DNA of 30,345 nt from Cudoniella acicularis (taxonomy: Eukaryota; Ascomycota; Leotiomycetes; Helotiales; Helotiaceae): contig JAAMPI010000609.1 of the NCBI GenBank assembly GCA_013054445.1, forward strand, positions 1 to 30,345. Reading direction: 5' to 3'. Below, in pieces: positions 9,024 to 19,748 of the stretch. The number at the start of each line of letters is the position of its first letter. Within the stretch, counting starts at the first letter, position 1. The notes below the pieces were generated by a model, which was not told the DNA's origin, did no database searches, and saw only the letters and a program-made list of their open reading frames with translations. The position numbers and the translations under genes were made by a program.

Positions 9024-9717
9024 TTTTGCGGTTTGGTTGTAAGATTACCGGCTTGGGTTCTGTTGTGTTGTGGTAGGTTCGAAGGTTGGGAGGTGTGTGG
9101 TTGGAATCTGAATTCAATTGAAGATGATCGCCTCCTTATTGAGTCGTGCCGGAAAGTTGAGAGGTGATATGGTGTGCTTGAAATGGGTAGGGTTGTAGTT
9201 GTTGGAAAGAGATGGTGAGGATGTTGCGACGCGTTTGGTGCATTGATTTGGAAGCGGGGAGACAGACGCGATTGTGGATTTCGCGGTGGCACGTGATGGG
9301 TAGGGGTTGTGATTCGGAGTTGAGGGATACCTGCTAAGTTGTAGGACTTGGTGAGAGAGAAATTCGAGCGCTTGAGAGAAAAGGGTTTTGATGATTAGGG
9401 ATGATGGGATATGGTAGTCAGTCATTTGTTGTGCGGAATTTCTTGTTGGTCATTAAAAAATCCTTCCGTACCAAGTATTAGGGAAAAGTACAACTGCACT
9501 AGATCAACAACCTTCACAAAACCAATTCATAGACAAACTAAAGACAAATACTTATATTCTTCCCTCTCAACTCCATCCTATAGCTAATTACAATACTCAA
9601 CTAGTAAAACCAAAGTAGCCAGAACACCTAGCCCCAACCCGAGGAAAACGCCAGGTGCTATGCCGTCTGTCCGAAAGAACCGCTATCCAATCGTCTGCTT
9701 TAGAATCAAAGGTCCTA
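9024..9717. other. Intergenic region between CENP-X and coiled-coil genes
   Basis: Both neighbours are on the minus strand, so this holds the 5' region of the CENP-X gene and the 3' end of the coiled-coil gene. A CACGTG lies at 9292. Minus-strand open frames at 9114-9425 and 8753-9292 are low-complexity and overlap the CENP-X gene; they were not called. Confidence 0.4.
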
Positions 9718-11430
9718 TCATACTCGTGCTTGGCTTCTCCCCCTAATATTCCCACTCCTGATTGATGGCGCACTGATATCTCGTCTTGTTGTTCCTTCTG
9801 TCATTTGTTTTCTTGGTGTCATTGTTCCTTGTGCTAAACTCCGAGCTCTCCCTCTACGCTCTCGGATCTGTGCTAATGCTTCTTCACGAGACATTGTCGG
9901 GCTGAAGGTTGGGTTGGAGGGGTCGGCTGGTAGAGTTGTTTCAGGAGTGAGATCGATTGGATTTGCGAGTGGGATGCGGGTGGTGGTTGAGATGGTATGG
10001 AAAGTCTGAATTATCGTTGTGTTTGATTCGTCATCAACTTCTGCTTCAACCTCCTCTTCTTCTTCAACCTTCTCCTCCTGAACCTCTTCTTCCTGTTGTA
10101 ACTCTTTAAGGGGGGCATGGTGTGGGCTGAGTGGTGCTTCGAGAAGTGAGAGTAGGGAGGTATTGCCGTCTGAAATCATGGCTAATGCCGGAGGCTCGCA
10201 TGATGGTGTTCTTGCATAGCTCATTTGTTGGACAGGCTCAGGAGTTGGTGGTTCGAACATAGGAGCGCTCTTCTTTGCTGGCGATATCCATGGGGACTTT
10301 TCTGGTGTTGGAGAAACAGTTCGAAACACTCCTTCGGCAGGTATGAAAACCGTTGTACTTGGGCGTCCTGCCTTGCTCTCAGAAATGTTAACCTCTTTTG
10401 TAGGTGTAGACTGTGCATCTCGAGCACTCCTTGATGCGCAGCAATTCAGACGGCATTCCAACTCTAAGAACTCAACTCTATCGTGTGCCCGGTTGGCCCG
10501 CTGCTGTTCCCACTCCAACCGCATTCGCATTTCGTCCAGTTCCTCTTCGCTCGCGGCTGAAGACATGATAGTAACGGGATCTAATGATTTCCTTGCCTTC
10601 TTTGGAGAAGCAAACTCATCATCCTCTGGCGATTTGGGTAATGGCATCTGCCCCTCAGCCGCGATTCTAGCAATTTCCTCGTTCTTCGCAATCGTCCGGA
10701 GAGCATCCCGTTCTTGCTCAATAAGCTTGATCTGCTCTTGAAGCTGTGCAACTTCCTCCTGAACACTCACAAGCTGGTATCTGGCAGCAAAAGCTTCCTG
10801 CTCTCTTTTCAAACCCCGCTCTTTTTCCTGCTCAAGATCGGCATGTGCGATTCGTAGATTCATGCGCTCGGCTTTCAACTCCTCCTGTAGCTTGACCATG
10901 ACTGATTGCGATTTAAATGACTCCTTCCTCGCCCTCCTGATCTCTTTCTCCCAAAGTGTTTGCGTATGCGCATGTGTTTCTTTGGCTCGACCATAATTTT
11001 CCTATTTCATTGTAAGCAGCTGCCAGTTTGCGCTGGATTCAGAACTTACCATCACAGTTTCCAGCCTTTCACCAACTTTTCTCTCCCTCTCTCTACCTTC
11101 TTCGACCTGCCTCCTTAGCGATCTTGTCTCATCTCTGTACCGTCGCATGTCGCTCTCGGCCTCCTCTCGCCCCAGCATTGCGCGCTTTAGTGCAGCATCG
11201 TTGGCTTTGCGCTCCAGCTGTTTACCTTGAAAAGCTAAAGAGTTGAAGACAGCAACTTTCTCATGCACTATAGAGCTCTCCCTCGAATGCTGTATTTTGT
11301 TTTCCCTTGTGCTTATAGAAGAAGTGTCGACATCGTACTGCGATTGCGGGCGCTGGTGATTGACGCGGTCGGGCGAGACTTGGAATAGAGGTGTCCCCGG
11401 AGATCCAGGGAATTTGAAAGAAGGATCCAT
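9718..11430 (-). CDS. Coiled-coil protein with CDK-type phosphosite-rich tail
   Basis: A two-exon gene encoding 554 residues: exon 1 is 11430-11050, the intron is 11049-11002 (GTAAGT...ATAG, 48 nt, with a CTTAC branch-like site) and exon 2 is 11001-9718. The junction is phase 0 and restores a continuous coiled coil. The short N-terminus (MDPSFKFPGSPGTPLFQVSP) has SPGTP and SP motifs. Residues from about 50 to 320 are heptad-rich, charged and dominated by E, K, R, Q and L, with repeats such as EEVAQLQEQIKLIEQERDAL. The C-terminal half is disordered, with many SP/TP sites (SPTPEKSPWISPAKK), an acidic run (EEEVQEEKVEEEEEVEAEVDDE) and a conserved-looking SREEALAQIRERRGRARS segment near the end. 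The composition suggests a cytoskeletal, spindle-pole or cell-cycle scaffold, but I do not recognise a named family. The intron is supported by both splice sites and frame. Confidence 0.8.
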
Positions 11431-12975
11431 GTGCTTGCGGATGTATTAAGTGTCATGCGAATGTAGTACTTTTGTGTGAGGAAAGAGCAATATGTAGAAT
11501 GATGGGGTTCTACGGGTTATCGTGGTTTGGTGGTCCAAGTTGCCATGTTTACTTTCGCCTGCGCTGGATGCGGCTAGCTTGGCGACGGTTGATGGAGCGA
11601 CGGTCCAGCGGTTATGAATATTTTCAGGTCAGCCATCACATCAATTGCTTTTTCCATGTATGGGGTTTGAAATGTTTCTTCTCTTTTGCATGTTTCTGCT
11701 TACATTGTTTTTGAAAAATATTCATAGGCCAGATTTCCGCGTCTTCCCTGTCCATTCCTTTGCTCCGGAGTTGTTTCTTTTGAAATCATACCCCGCCTAT
11801 GAAAGCTCTGAGCAGTCCTGTAGAATGGAATTGAATAGATTTTCAAATTCAAACAAGTTGTAGCTAGCCCGACGTCTGATAGATATGATGTGTTTTGGAA
11901 TTTCATGACGATGTTGCATGCCGACTGTTTGACTGTTTGACTGTTTGACTGGGAGCAAGTGCTTGTAGAGAGCATGACAGCTGAGCAGTTCCATATTGCG
12001 TTCATTGCGAATTTCCTTATGATCTCCGGGTCCAGGAAATGTAGAAGACTCCGCAGTTGTACAGTACATTTTGTTTGAGCAGGGAAGGAGTTTCTTGATT
12101 ATTTGATGAATATTTTAATGACTGAACTCGTAGGTAGTTTTAAATTGTCTTGCTGTTTGTCTTAGAAAAAAGGGGTACGATGAAGCAACGAAACTTGAAT
12201 CAAAAGTTCAAAATTTTTTTTTTTTGGCACTGTTATTAGTCTTCTAGAGTTGCACGTCGATGAACTCTTATTTAAAAAGTTAATAAGTGTCTTCTAGGCG
12301 TGCTGCGGAACGGAGTGAGCGCCAAAGAGTCTCTCGGCTTGAGCGATTTACTTTAGTACACAAGCTAAATTTGTTTAACAGAATGGTGTGTGACTCGCGA
12401 TCAGGCTCATTGAGCAGATGAAAGAAAAAACTGAAAATTCATTTAATATCATATAAAAATGCATTTATGTATTGTTTCGTTGCCTCGTGTACCAGCACCT
12501 TTAGTTGGCGATGGCGGCCCCTTTGTTGCGCTGCTCTGCCAACCTCCCGCGGGTCTTCGGCCCCCTGAGCGCCGAAAGAAAGAAGATTCACATTGAAACA
12601 GTTCTTTCACTCATTTCTGCATTAAATACATTTAGATAGCAAATATAAAAAGATAATCAACTTCTATTTTACACCGCCCATCAACCTAGAAAAAAATCCA
12701 GAGTGACCCCCATCAAACGCCGCAACAACCGTTGCACCTGGAACTTTTCTGCGAGAATTTTTTGGTTGCTGCCTCAGGCAACACGGTCGGGAGTTCTCGG
12801 TTGGTCTTAGCTCGTGCGCCCGCCCTCAGATTTTTAACGAGCTGTCCTCCAGATCCCTTTTCCGAATACAAAAACTTTCCCGTCCAACCCAACTTGCTCG
12901 TCTTCTCATACTCATCCTTCTTCCTTTCCATCACATCTCCCCTCAGTCCTTTGATCGCAGATCAATCTTCACATA
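11431..12975. other. Divergent intergenic region upstream of both neighbours
   Basis: Promoter space for the minus-strand coiled-coil gene and the plus-strand ADP/ATP carrier. It contains a (GACTGTTT)3.5 microsatellite at 11923-11950, AT-rich tracts with a poly-T run near 12212-12225, and a sharp GC-rich island at about 12500-12570. The pyrimidine-rich sequence at about 12840-12975 fits the 5' leader of the carrier mRNA. No gene is supported. Confidence 0.45.
11923..11950 (+). repeat. (GACTGTTT)n tandem repeat, 3.5 units
   Basis: Three perfect 8-nt units followed by a half unit (GACT). A candidate length-variable microsatellite in the intergenic region. Confidence 0.9.
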
Positions 12976-14501
12976 ATGGCCGGCGACGCACCAGTAAAGC
13001 AGTCCGTCATGGGCGTGTACGTATTCCTTTCCCTCTGCTTCCTTCGACCCGTTCGCGATCGAGAATCATCGAAGGATTTCGATCATCGTGATGGGGCATC
13101 AATGGAGCTCAATTGGCATCTCTCAATGGCATATGCATGCGCTGCAGACTCTATCGCCGGCCTGCGAGCTTCGTTGGTGCTCCAGAGCGCCGCGACAAAT
13201 TTTTCTGAACACGTCAATCTACCTCAAGCATTCAGCTAACGCAGCATCTCTAGGCCTCCTTTCGTTATCGATTTCTTGAGTATGCTCACCTCTATAACAT
13301 TGATCTGGTAGCTGTCGTTGACGTCGCTGCGATCGCGGTTGATGGATCGATGGCTTGTGACAATGGCATTCGAGATACGGGGCTAACGTGCGATAACAGT
13401 GGGTGGTGTCTCTGCCGCTGTCTCAAAGACTGCTGCTGCTCCCATTGAGCGTGTCAAGCTCTTGATCCAAAATCAGGTACGTTGCACTTTTCGCGACTCA
13501 AATTTATCTACATCCTTGCCGGATAGCCGCATCGGGAAATTCTTCCATTTATGGACAAGATTTTCTGCAGATGTATCTGTAGCAATCTGCCATTCGCATT
13601 TTTGAATATGCATAATCGCACATCTTAACTGCATTCGCTGACCCGCTGTACAGGATGAGATGTTAAAGTCTGGTCGTCTGGACCGAAAGTACGATGGTAT
13701 CGGCGAGTGTTTCCGAAGAACGATCAAGAACGAGGGTGTTGCCTCCCTGTGGCGTGGTAATACTGCCAACGTCATTCGGTACTTCCCAACACAGGCGTTG
13801 AACTTCGCTTTCCGTGATACCTACAAGTCCATGTTCGCTTTCAAGAAGGAGCGTGATGGATATGCCAAATGGATGGCTGGTAACTTGGCCTCCGGTGGTG
13901 TAAGTTTCACATTTTCTCAGCAAGATCAAGCGCTAACTCTCAATAGGCTGCCGGTGCTACTTCCCTCCTCTTCGTCTACTCTCTCGATTATGCCCGTACC
14001 CGTCTCGCCAACGATGCCAAGGGAGCTACCAAGGCTGGTGGTGACCGTCAATTCAACGGCCTGATCGATGTTTACAAGAAGACCCTCGCCTCTGATGGTA
14101 TTGCCGGTCTCTACCGTGGTTTCGGTCCTTCCGTCGCTGGTATCATCGTCTATCGTGGTCTGTACTTCGGTATGTACGACTCGATCAAGCCTGTCATCCT
14201 TGTCGGTCCTCTTGAGGGTAACTTCCTTGCCTCTTTCGCTCTCGGATGGGGTGTCACTACTGGTGCTGGTATTGCTTCTTACCCATTGGATACCGTTCGT
14301 CGTCGTATGATGATGACCTCTGGTGAGGCCGTCAAGTATAAGGGTTCCCTGGATGCCGCTCGCCAAATTATCGCCAAGGAGGGTGTCAAGTCTCTCTTCA
14401 AGGGTGCTGGTGCCAACATTCTCCGTGGTGTCGCTGGTGCTGGTGTCTTGTCCATCTACGATCAAATGCAGGTCCTGATGTTCGGCAAGGCCTTCAAGTA
14501 G
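12976..14501 (+). CDS. Mitochondrial ADP/ATP carrier
   Basis: Adenine nucleotide translocator of the mitochondrial inner membrane, exchanging cytosolic ADP for matrix ATP. Exons: 12976-13016, 13254-13279 (26 nt), 13400-13476, 13654-13899 and 13947-14501, giving 314 residues, close to the Neurospora protein. All introns are GT-AG (GTACGT, GTATGC, GTACGT, GTAAGT donors) and every junction keeps frame. The three carrier-repeat signatures are present: PIERVK in repeat 1, SLDYAR in repeat 2 and PLDTVRRR in repeat 3. The ADP/ATP carrier hallmark RRRMMM lies at residues 248-253. The conserved blocks [20 protein letters not shown] and [18 protein letters not shown] are intact. Codon use is biased toward C- and T-ending codons, as in highly expressed fungal genes. 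Four introns are crowded into the first 40% of the coding region. Translation starts at ATG 12976 (ATAATGGCC). A long antisense open frame (13926-14606) is a by-product of codon bias. Confidence 0.97.
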
Positions 14502-14878
14502 ATACTTCTCCTGTAGTTGTAGATGAGCATGGGGTTGCGGAGTTGGTAATGTGTGACGGTGGTTGAGAAGGTGGGGCGGCAGGTGGAAGTTGTTACAGAC
14601 ATCCATTGCTATGGTGTTGGAGCAACTTGCAGTTGACTTGGAGGCTTCCTGTCACTGCTGTACTTTATTACCAGGCAATTCCCTGATGTGTTTCCTTTAC
14701 CTAGCTGCGTTCGTCTTCGCTGGATCATTTCTTCATTTGGTTTTCACGTCTTGCATGGTCCGATAGAATACTGAGATGGGGGGCGGTCGTCAAAATCCGA
14801 ATGGAAACGTTCACTCTATTTTTTAATGCTAAATGAACACGTGAATAATGCATTTATCCCGAATCGCTGAGGATGATT
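14502..14878. other. 3' region of the ADP/ATP carrier gene
   Basis: Probable 3' UTR and downstream sequence. An open frame at 14563-14766 has no ATG context or homology that I recognise. Nothing else is seen. Confidence 0.4.
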
Positions 14879-15110
14879 TTATGTAACGTTGTGAGTAGTG
14901 CTCACCGTGCCGTGCATTTCAGCTCCTTTCTCATCCACCCACACCTCCAAAATCAAATGTGAGCATGATGAGGCATTTTGAGTCTCGTGGTATTTTCTGT
15001 AACCCAGCGACTTGTTTTCCTCGATGGATTTAATGCGGACTAGCTTTGCGACTGTTTTCAACCCATGCGGGAATGTGATGTCTGCCTCTTGCACTTTACC
15101 CCACTATGAC
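14879..15110 (-). pseudogene. Possible H-type lectin-like domain fragment
   Basis: The minus strand is open from just after a possible ATAG acceptor (near 15108) to a TAA at 14879, about 75 codons. The product (ADITFPHGLKTV ... LILEVWVDEKGAEMHG) has the spacing of an H-type agglutinin domain: an early I-T-F strand, a central hydrophobic strand and a late L-x-L-x-V-W-x-D strand, the W-D pair being typical. There is no ATG near the 5' end and no upstream exon was found, so it may be an isolated exon or a relic. The family assignment is weak. Confidence 0.25.
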
Positions 15111-16339
15111 TCGTAGTTGTTCACGCGTCACTTTTAATACGTGTAGCCATGTACTTTATGTGATTTCTGTCGTTTTTTGAGTAACAGACTAGAATAATAC
15201 GTATAAAGTATTTGAACTTTCATCTCATAGCGTCTTTTAGCGTATGAGTAATTCATCCAGACAAAACACTAAGATTAAAAGTGGATCCACATGGCCATTG
15301 ACTTTTATAATATCCGACGATTTTTGAGTAATTGACTACTTTGACATACTAATGTGTATAAAATTTCGACTTTCATCTCATCGTGTCTCTCAATACGAGC
15401 AATTTACCAACCAAACGAAAGCTATAAAACTTGGAATTCCTTCATGTCAACTATTTTTTGAGCGAATCACGACATGGCGAAGACAGTACGTGGGAGTGAC
15501 AATTTACCACTCATACCTTTTTGCGCAACAAAACCCGACAGTTTTCACTGCCACGTTTCTCCGCAACCGCTGGACGGGCCACATCAGAGGTCAAATATCT
15601 GACAGTGCCGCAGTAGTGCGATCACCGTTCCAAACTTCACAGTTGAGTTGTTTTATCAGCCTCTGCACGGTTCCCAATCACATCGGGATTTAGTGATGAC
15701 AGCGCCGTTTGTCGCAATGGTCCTATCACAGATCAATCCTTGAGAAGACCAACTGTCAGACGTCCTAGTTGTGATTCGGATGACGACTTAACACCGCCTC
15801 TTATCTAGCTCGAGGCGGTTTTCATGAGGCATCCTTCGATCCGCCTCCTGACCGAGATTTCAAATTTCCAACTTTCATAATTCTCAGAACCAACATCTCA
15901 GGACTCCAACTTTAAAAACAACTCTATACTTAAGACAGCGCAAGGCTCAAATTCTCTTAAGCATATACCCAACTGATCCTTCATTCCGAGAATCTGCTTC
16001 ACGACCTCGATACCGAAGAAGCCTTTTATGCACAAATCCCAGATGTGGGGAAGACTGGCGAAGCACCAGGCTTTTTACCAACCACCGTGCATAAGTGATT
16101 TATGCGAAACGGATCGACCCCTGGTTCTTCCCGTGGGTTCATGCGCACAGACCGGATCTAGCGAACCAAAATAGATTAACCATTGTACTCCTACTCCCGG
16201 CTTCACGTACTTCATGCCCAATCCTGACTTACTTATAAGGTTAAGGGTTCCTATTTACGTACCTATTATATGCAGCTTCTGCTTTAAGTTGCTTCTTCCT
16301 TTTGATTAATTTTTAACATGTGGTGATGAGCTGCTAACG
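15111..16339. other. Gene-poor region upstream of the surface glycoprotein gene
   Basis: It contains a diverged direct repeat (15171-15417). A hairpin-capable pair ACCGCCTC (15793-15800) / GAGGCGGT (15812-15819) has a third CCGCCTC at 15841. An open frame at 15352-15693 largely coincides with the second repeat copy and has no recognisable features. The last few hundred bases are the promoter of the gene at 16340. Confidence 0.4.
15171..15417 (+). repeat. Diverged direct duplication, about 95 bp, 147 bp apart
   Basis: Copy A (15171-15265) and copy B (15318-15417) share, in order, CG(T/A)TTTTTGAGTAA, GACTA, GTATAAA, ACTTTCATCTCAT, CG-GTC, GAG-AATT and CCA-AC-AA, with many transitions between them. 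The spacing is regular, so this is an old tandem duplication. Its origin is unknown. Confidence 0.55.
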
Positions 16340-18643
16340 ATGGCTTCAGCTGGGCTGTCACGTGATAGTATTGAAAATGCTATTACACCAGACAGAGTTG
16401 CTGGACTTCAGGACCCAAAGCCGGATGGGATTTCACCTTGGAGGAACCATTCGCGGACGCATTCGAGGAATATTTCGGAGGAGTTTGGACTGCTACAAAG
16501 TCCATTGAACGTACACGAGCACCACACGACAACCTCTTACCGATATGAACACCCAAGACGAGAAAAGAGGAAAATCCCACAGTGGGCAGGCATACCTCAA
16601 TCTTTGGACAGAGAAAAGAAAGAGCAGTGGAGAGACTGGGGAGTTGACTTTTTCATGATGATTCTGGCAATTCCATTTTTGGTCCTGGCTGGTATAGTTA
16701 TACAGGTTAATGGCAAGCCAGTTGGCGTTCATCAGGATGGCTTGCGGCAATGTATCTTGGTTGTGAGTTGACTTCGTCAGAGTAGCAAAAACTCTCTGCG
16801 ATTCTTTAAATAGCTTATGCTAATATTTGAAAGACTGCTACGATATTCCCCTTCCTCTTCTCTGTAATAGTCGGAAGAGCGACTATCAAACTTGCAACCT
16901 GGAAGCTGGAACGCGGAACTACACTGGGGCTTTTGGAAAAGTTAATCGGCAGCCGAACATTTGGCGGGACGATATTGACCCAAATTCGACTATGGCCATT
17001 GACATTTCTCAGTCTCGGACTGGTACTGATTTGGTTCATTTCTCCCATCGGCTCCCAAGCAGCGTTACGAATGCTGGGCACTACAGCAAACGAACTTCCA
17101 TTTTCTGCGAACATAACGTATAGCAATATGCGACAATCAAGTTATTCTGGGGATCCTCTATTTCCAAGTTCGTGGTTTCCGGGATTTGCTTCACTTTTCA
17201 CTGGCTCTTTACTCGCCCCAGAGGCAGTCAAGACTGGCCCAGTGGATTTGTACGGAAATATTAAAATACCTCTTTACTCAAGTCTCTCTAATCTACCCGA
17301 GGATGAGAATGGGTGGCGAGATATTCCAGCAAGTAATTTTACGCCTAATTTCTCTTCACTTTTTTGGAATTCCTGTGGCTGGCATACCACCTGGAAATTC
17401 CACCTTCAATATCGAGTCAACCTACCTGGAGTTGACTTGTTCAAGTTTGACTTCAAACATTACTCGAACATCTTCCTCTAATTCATCACCTCAGTTCCTC
17501 AATCCGGGTCTCATCTCAACAAATGGGCCCTTCTTAAGCGCCACAAATGTCACGGCCGACACATTATGGGCAATGGGTTATCTTGGTGCAGATATCTCTT
17601 CTCTTCTGGGAGCATCATTCAGTTCACCCGCCAAAACATGCCTCGACTGCCTGCCAAACAACTACACTTCTGAAAAGCTGGTGCCAGGTACACTTTTGTA
17701 CCAAGATTTTTCGGGCGTTTCCAATGTCACGTCCATCTATTGTGTGCCATCACAAACCTATATCGAGTCACTTGTTGCCTGCAGCAAAACATCGACCACC
17801 CAATCTTGTTCTATTACTTCACAGCGCCTCTCCATCCTCCAAAATCAGCCAGCTGCAATAACGTACCTAAGTTTCGGCCCCGTCATCAACGGCCTCACAC
17901 AACTCCTACCACAAGCCACTCAAAAGATCTCGGAAGTAGACATCTTCCAAAACTATCTCGTCAACCCCTTTTCAAACACCTATATCCAGTCAACGCCCAT
18001 CCCGCGCTTCGTATCCAGCACCAACACCAGCAACTTCTCCTCTCCATCAAACAACGAATCTCGCCTCCTCACCGTCCCCCTGCAAGATTTCTCCACCCGC
18101 CTCTCACAACTCATCAATACTTTCCTCCAAGGAAGCACACTTAATTCAACCACATACCTCACATCCTCCTCCTTCTTCCCCATCCCACAAACCAGCGCGC
18201 TCCAAACAAACCCCTCAGATCTCACCTCGATCCTCGCCACCGCGCCGCAAACCCTCACTGTACCCGCCACACTTACGCGCCTCATCCCATTCTACGCCGC
18301 TTCCCTCCCCTGGGCCGCCATCTTCCTCCTCTCGACCCTCTTCCTCCTCTTCTCCTCCATCCTTGCTGCAATCCTCAGACACTACACCCTTACGCGCGAC
18401 TACCTGCCCTACGTCTCTTCCTTAGTTCGAGAAAGCCAGTTCGTGACGATGCCGAGGGGAGGAGTGAAGATGGATGGATTGGAAAGAGCGAGGGAAATGC
18501 GCGATTTGAAGGTTAGGATGGGGGATGTGGGTGATGTTGGCGCGGGCTGGGAGGTTGGTACCGGTGTTGCGGTGTCTGTGGGCCAGTTGGCGGTTATGGA
18601 TTGGGGGGGGTTTGATCATCTTACCAAAACGGCATTGGAATAG
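16340..18643 (+). pseudogene. Multi-pass surface glycoprotein gene with one frameshift
   Basis: Exon 1 is 16340-16762, the intron is 16763-16833 (GTGAGT...GAAAG, branch-like GCTAAT) and exon 2 runs from 16834. The reading starts in one frame and must shift by one base at a run of six T (17360-17365), after which the frame stays open to TAG at 18643; the total is about 743 residues. The N-terminal cytosolic segment (about 1-104) is followed by TM1 (FFMMILAIPFLVLAGIVIQV), a second hydrophobic stretch (TIFPFLFSVIVG) and TM3 (LWPLTFLSLGLVLIWFI). Then comes an ectodomain of about 450 residues rich in Ser/Thr and N-glycosylation sequons (NFTP, NSTF, NITRT, NVTAD, NYTS, NSTT), and a last TM (PWAAIFLLSTLFLLFSSILAAIL) with a short basic tail. 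This layout is common among uncharacterised Pezizomycotina membrane proteins; no named domain is recognised. No GT-AG intron of suitable length spans the shift. The frames on both sides are otherwise intact, so it is either a very recent mutation or a homopolymer sequencing error. Confidence 0.7.
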
Positions 18644-18737
18644 TATTACATACCAGCGATAGCAATAGTAACAATAGGCATTGTAAAGCTTTCTTCGTTA
18701 GTCTGGCATTTCTTTTGGGATAATTTAGCACTTACTG

Positions 18738-19748
18738 TCAAACCTGCTTAAACAATCTAGGAGGAAGTATAGGCTCCTTCGGATTTCCATTAACCTCACA
18801 AAACCCAAGAGCAACTAACAAAAAGAACCCCAGGATAAGAGGTACCAGAGTCGTTGCACTTTTCTACGGACTAGTCAGCCCCCCAGAATTAATCCCGAAG
18901 ATGAGCATCGCACATCCAGCGACAAACAGCAAGAGCCCAAAGTAATCAAATTCTTTGAGAATTTGCGTCTTCGTCTTACTATCTGAGGCGTGCTTAGTCG
19001 AGAACGCTGGCAGGTGGTAGAAAGTGATGATGGAAATGACGCTGAGGCCTTGGAATCCGCACATGTACCAATAGGCGTATCTCCTGGTGCCGGTTCGGTC
19101 GATGAGGACCCATGTTATGACTGGAGTTGTTAATGCGATGATACCAGAGAGTTCAAAGAATCCCGGGGAATAAAGAGGTACTTGCTTGACACGATTTCCT
19201 GTCAGTTCGTTAGCATTTTGGAAGTGGCCGATCCAGGTTTTGATGGGTTTACCTGCATAGCTGTAAAAGACATTTCTAGAATTCCAGACCCGAGGCCGAA
19301 AACGACACCGCTGACAATCATCTGGTTGATTGATTTTCCTGTTGCGCCGATGATTGCACCTCCCAAATTCCAGGAGATTGTGATCCATGTATATCTAATA
19401 TAATTAGCACCTCTCTAACTGGTCAGGTCCGGAGACCTTGCCTTGAATCTGGCCCAAGATCAGTATTGATGAAGCTCAATGCTGCAGGCGGGATGAATAG
19501 TGAGAAGAGATAAGCGCTATAACAAAGACCGAGGGACTGAAATCAATTAGCGCCGTAGGAAAGAATTGACTGAAATTTGGGAATCCTAACCATGACTGCA
19601 AGACAAGTTCTAAAAGTCAAGCCGATTTCCTCACCGGTCGTGGTCAAATTCGAGGCTTCGCCATTGCGGGTGTTTGATTTTTCTCCAACCGGCGATGGAG
19701 CCTGCTCCCATGGTAGACAGCTACCTCCTCATTTTCTGATGATGCCAT
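18738..19748 (-). pseudogene. MFS transporter pseudogene (TRI12/siderophore-type)
   Basis: Minus-strand relic of a 14-TM major facilitator, N-terminal half only. Exons can still be followed: 19748-19591, 19536-19442, 19394-19253 and 19198 to about 18741, with introns at 19590-19537, 19441-19395 and 19252-19199. The third intron is GT-AG. The middle one begins GCAAGG, so it is a GC-AG intron or a mutated donor. Readable blocks include GEEIGLTFRTCLAVM, LFSLFIPPAALSFINTDLGP, TWITISWNLGGAIIGATGK, GVVFGLGSGILEMSFTAMQ, GIIALTTPVITWVLIDRTG, KEFDYFGLLLFVAGCAMLIF and SATTLVPLILGFFLLVALGF. This pattern is typical of TRI12/Sit1-type fungal MFS efflux or siderophore carriers. Lesions: a frameshift near 19700, another near 19170, TAG at 18866-18864 where the family has Trp, TGA at 18740-18738, then loss of the C-terminal half. 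It is clearly non-functional as a transporter. Confidence 0.85.

Noticed and set aside
8635..9042. 135-codon plus-strand frame opposite CENP-X
   Set aside because: Low-complexity Ser/Val mirror of the Ser/Thr/acidic region of the CENP-X gene.
13926..14606. 226-codon antisense open frame across the ADP/ATP carrier
   Set aside because: It mirrors the carrier's biased codon use (few TTA, CTA and TCA codons in the sense strand), is Thr/Asp-rich without domains, and is opposite a certain gene.
15352..15693. 113-codon open frame, plus strand
   Set aside because: It begins inside one copy of a non-coding duplication and lacks domains or consistent codon use.
15793..15819. GC-rich hairpin as a transcription terminator
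   Set aside because: Intrinsic terminators of this kind are bacterial; the window is eukaryotic and no gene ends here.
17333..17431. Intron as explanation for the frame change in the glycoprotein gene
   Set aside because: The available GT-AG pairs give lengths that are multiples of three or are too short, so none makes the needed shift.
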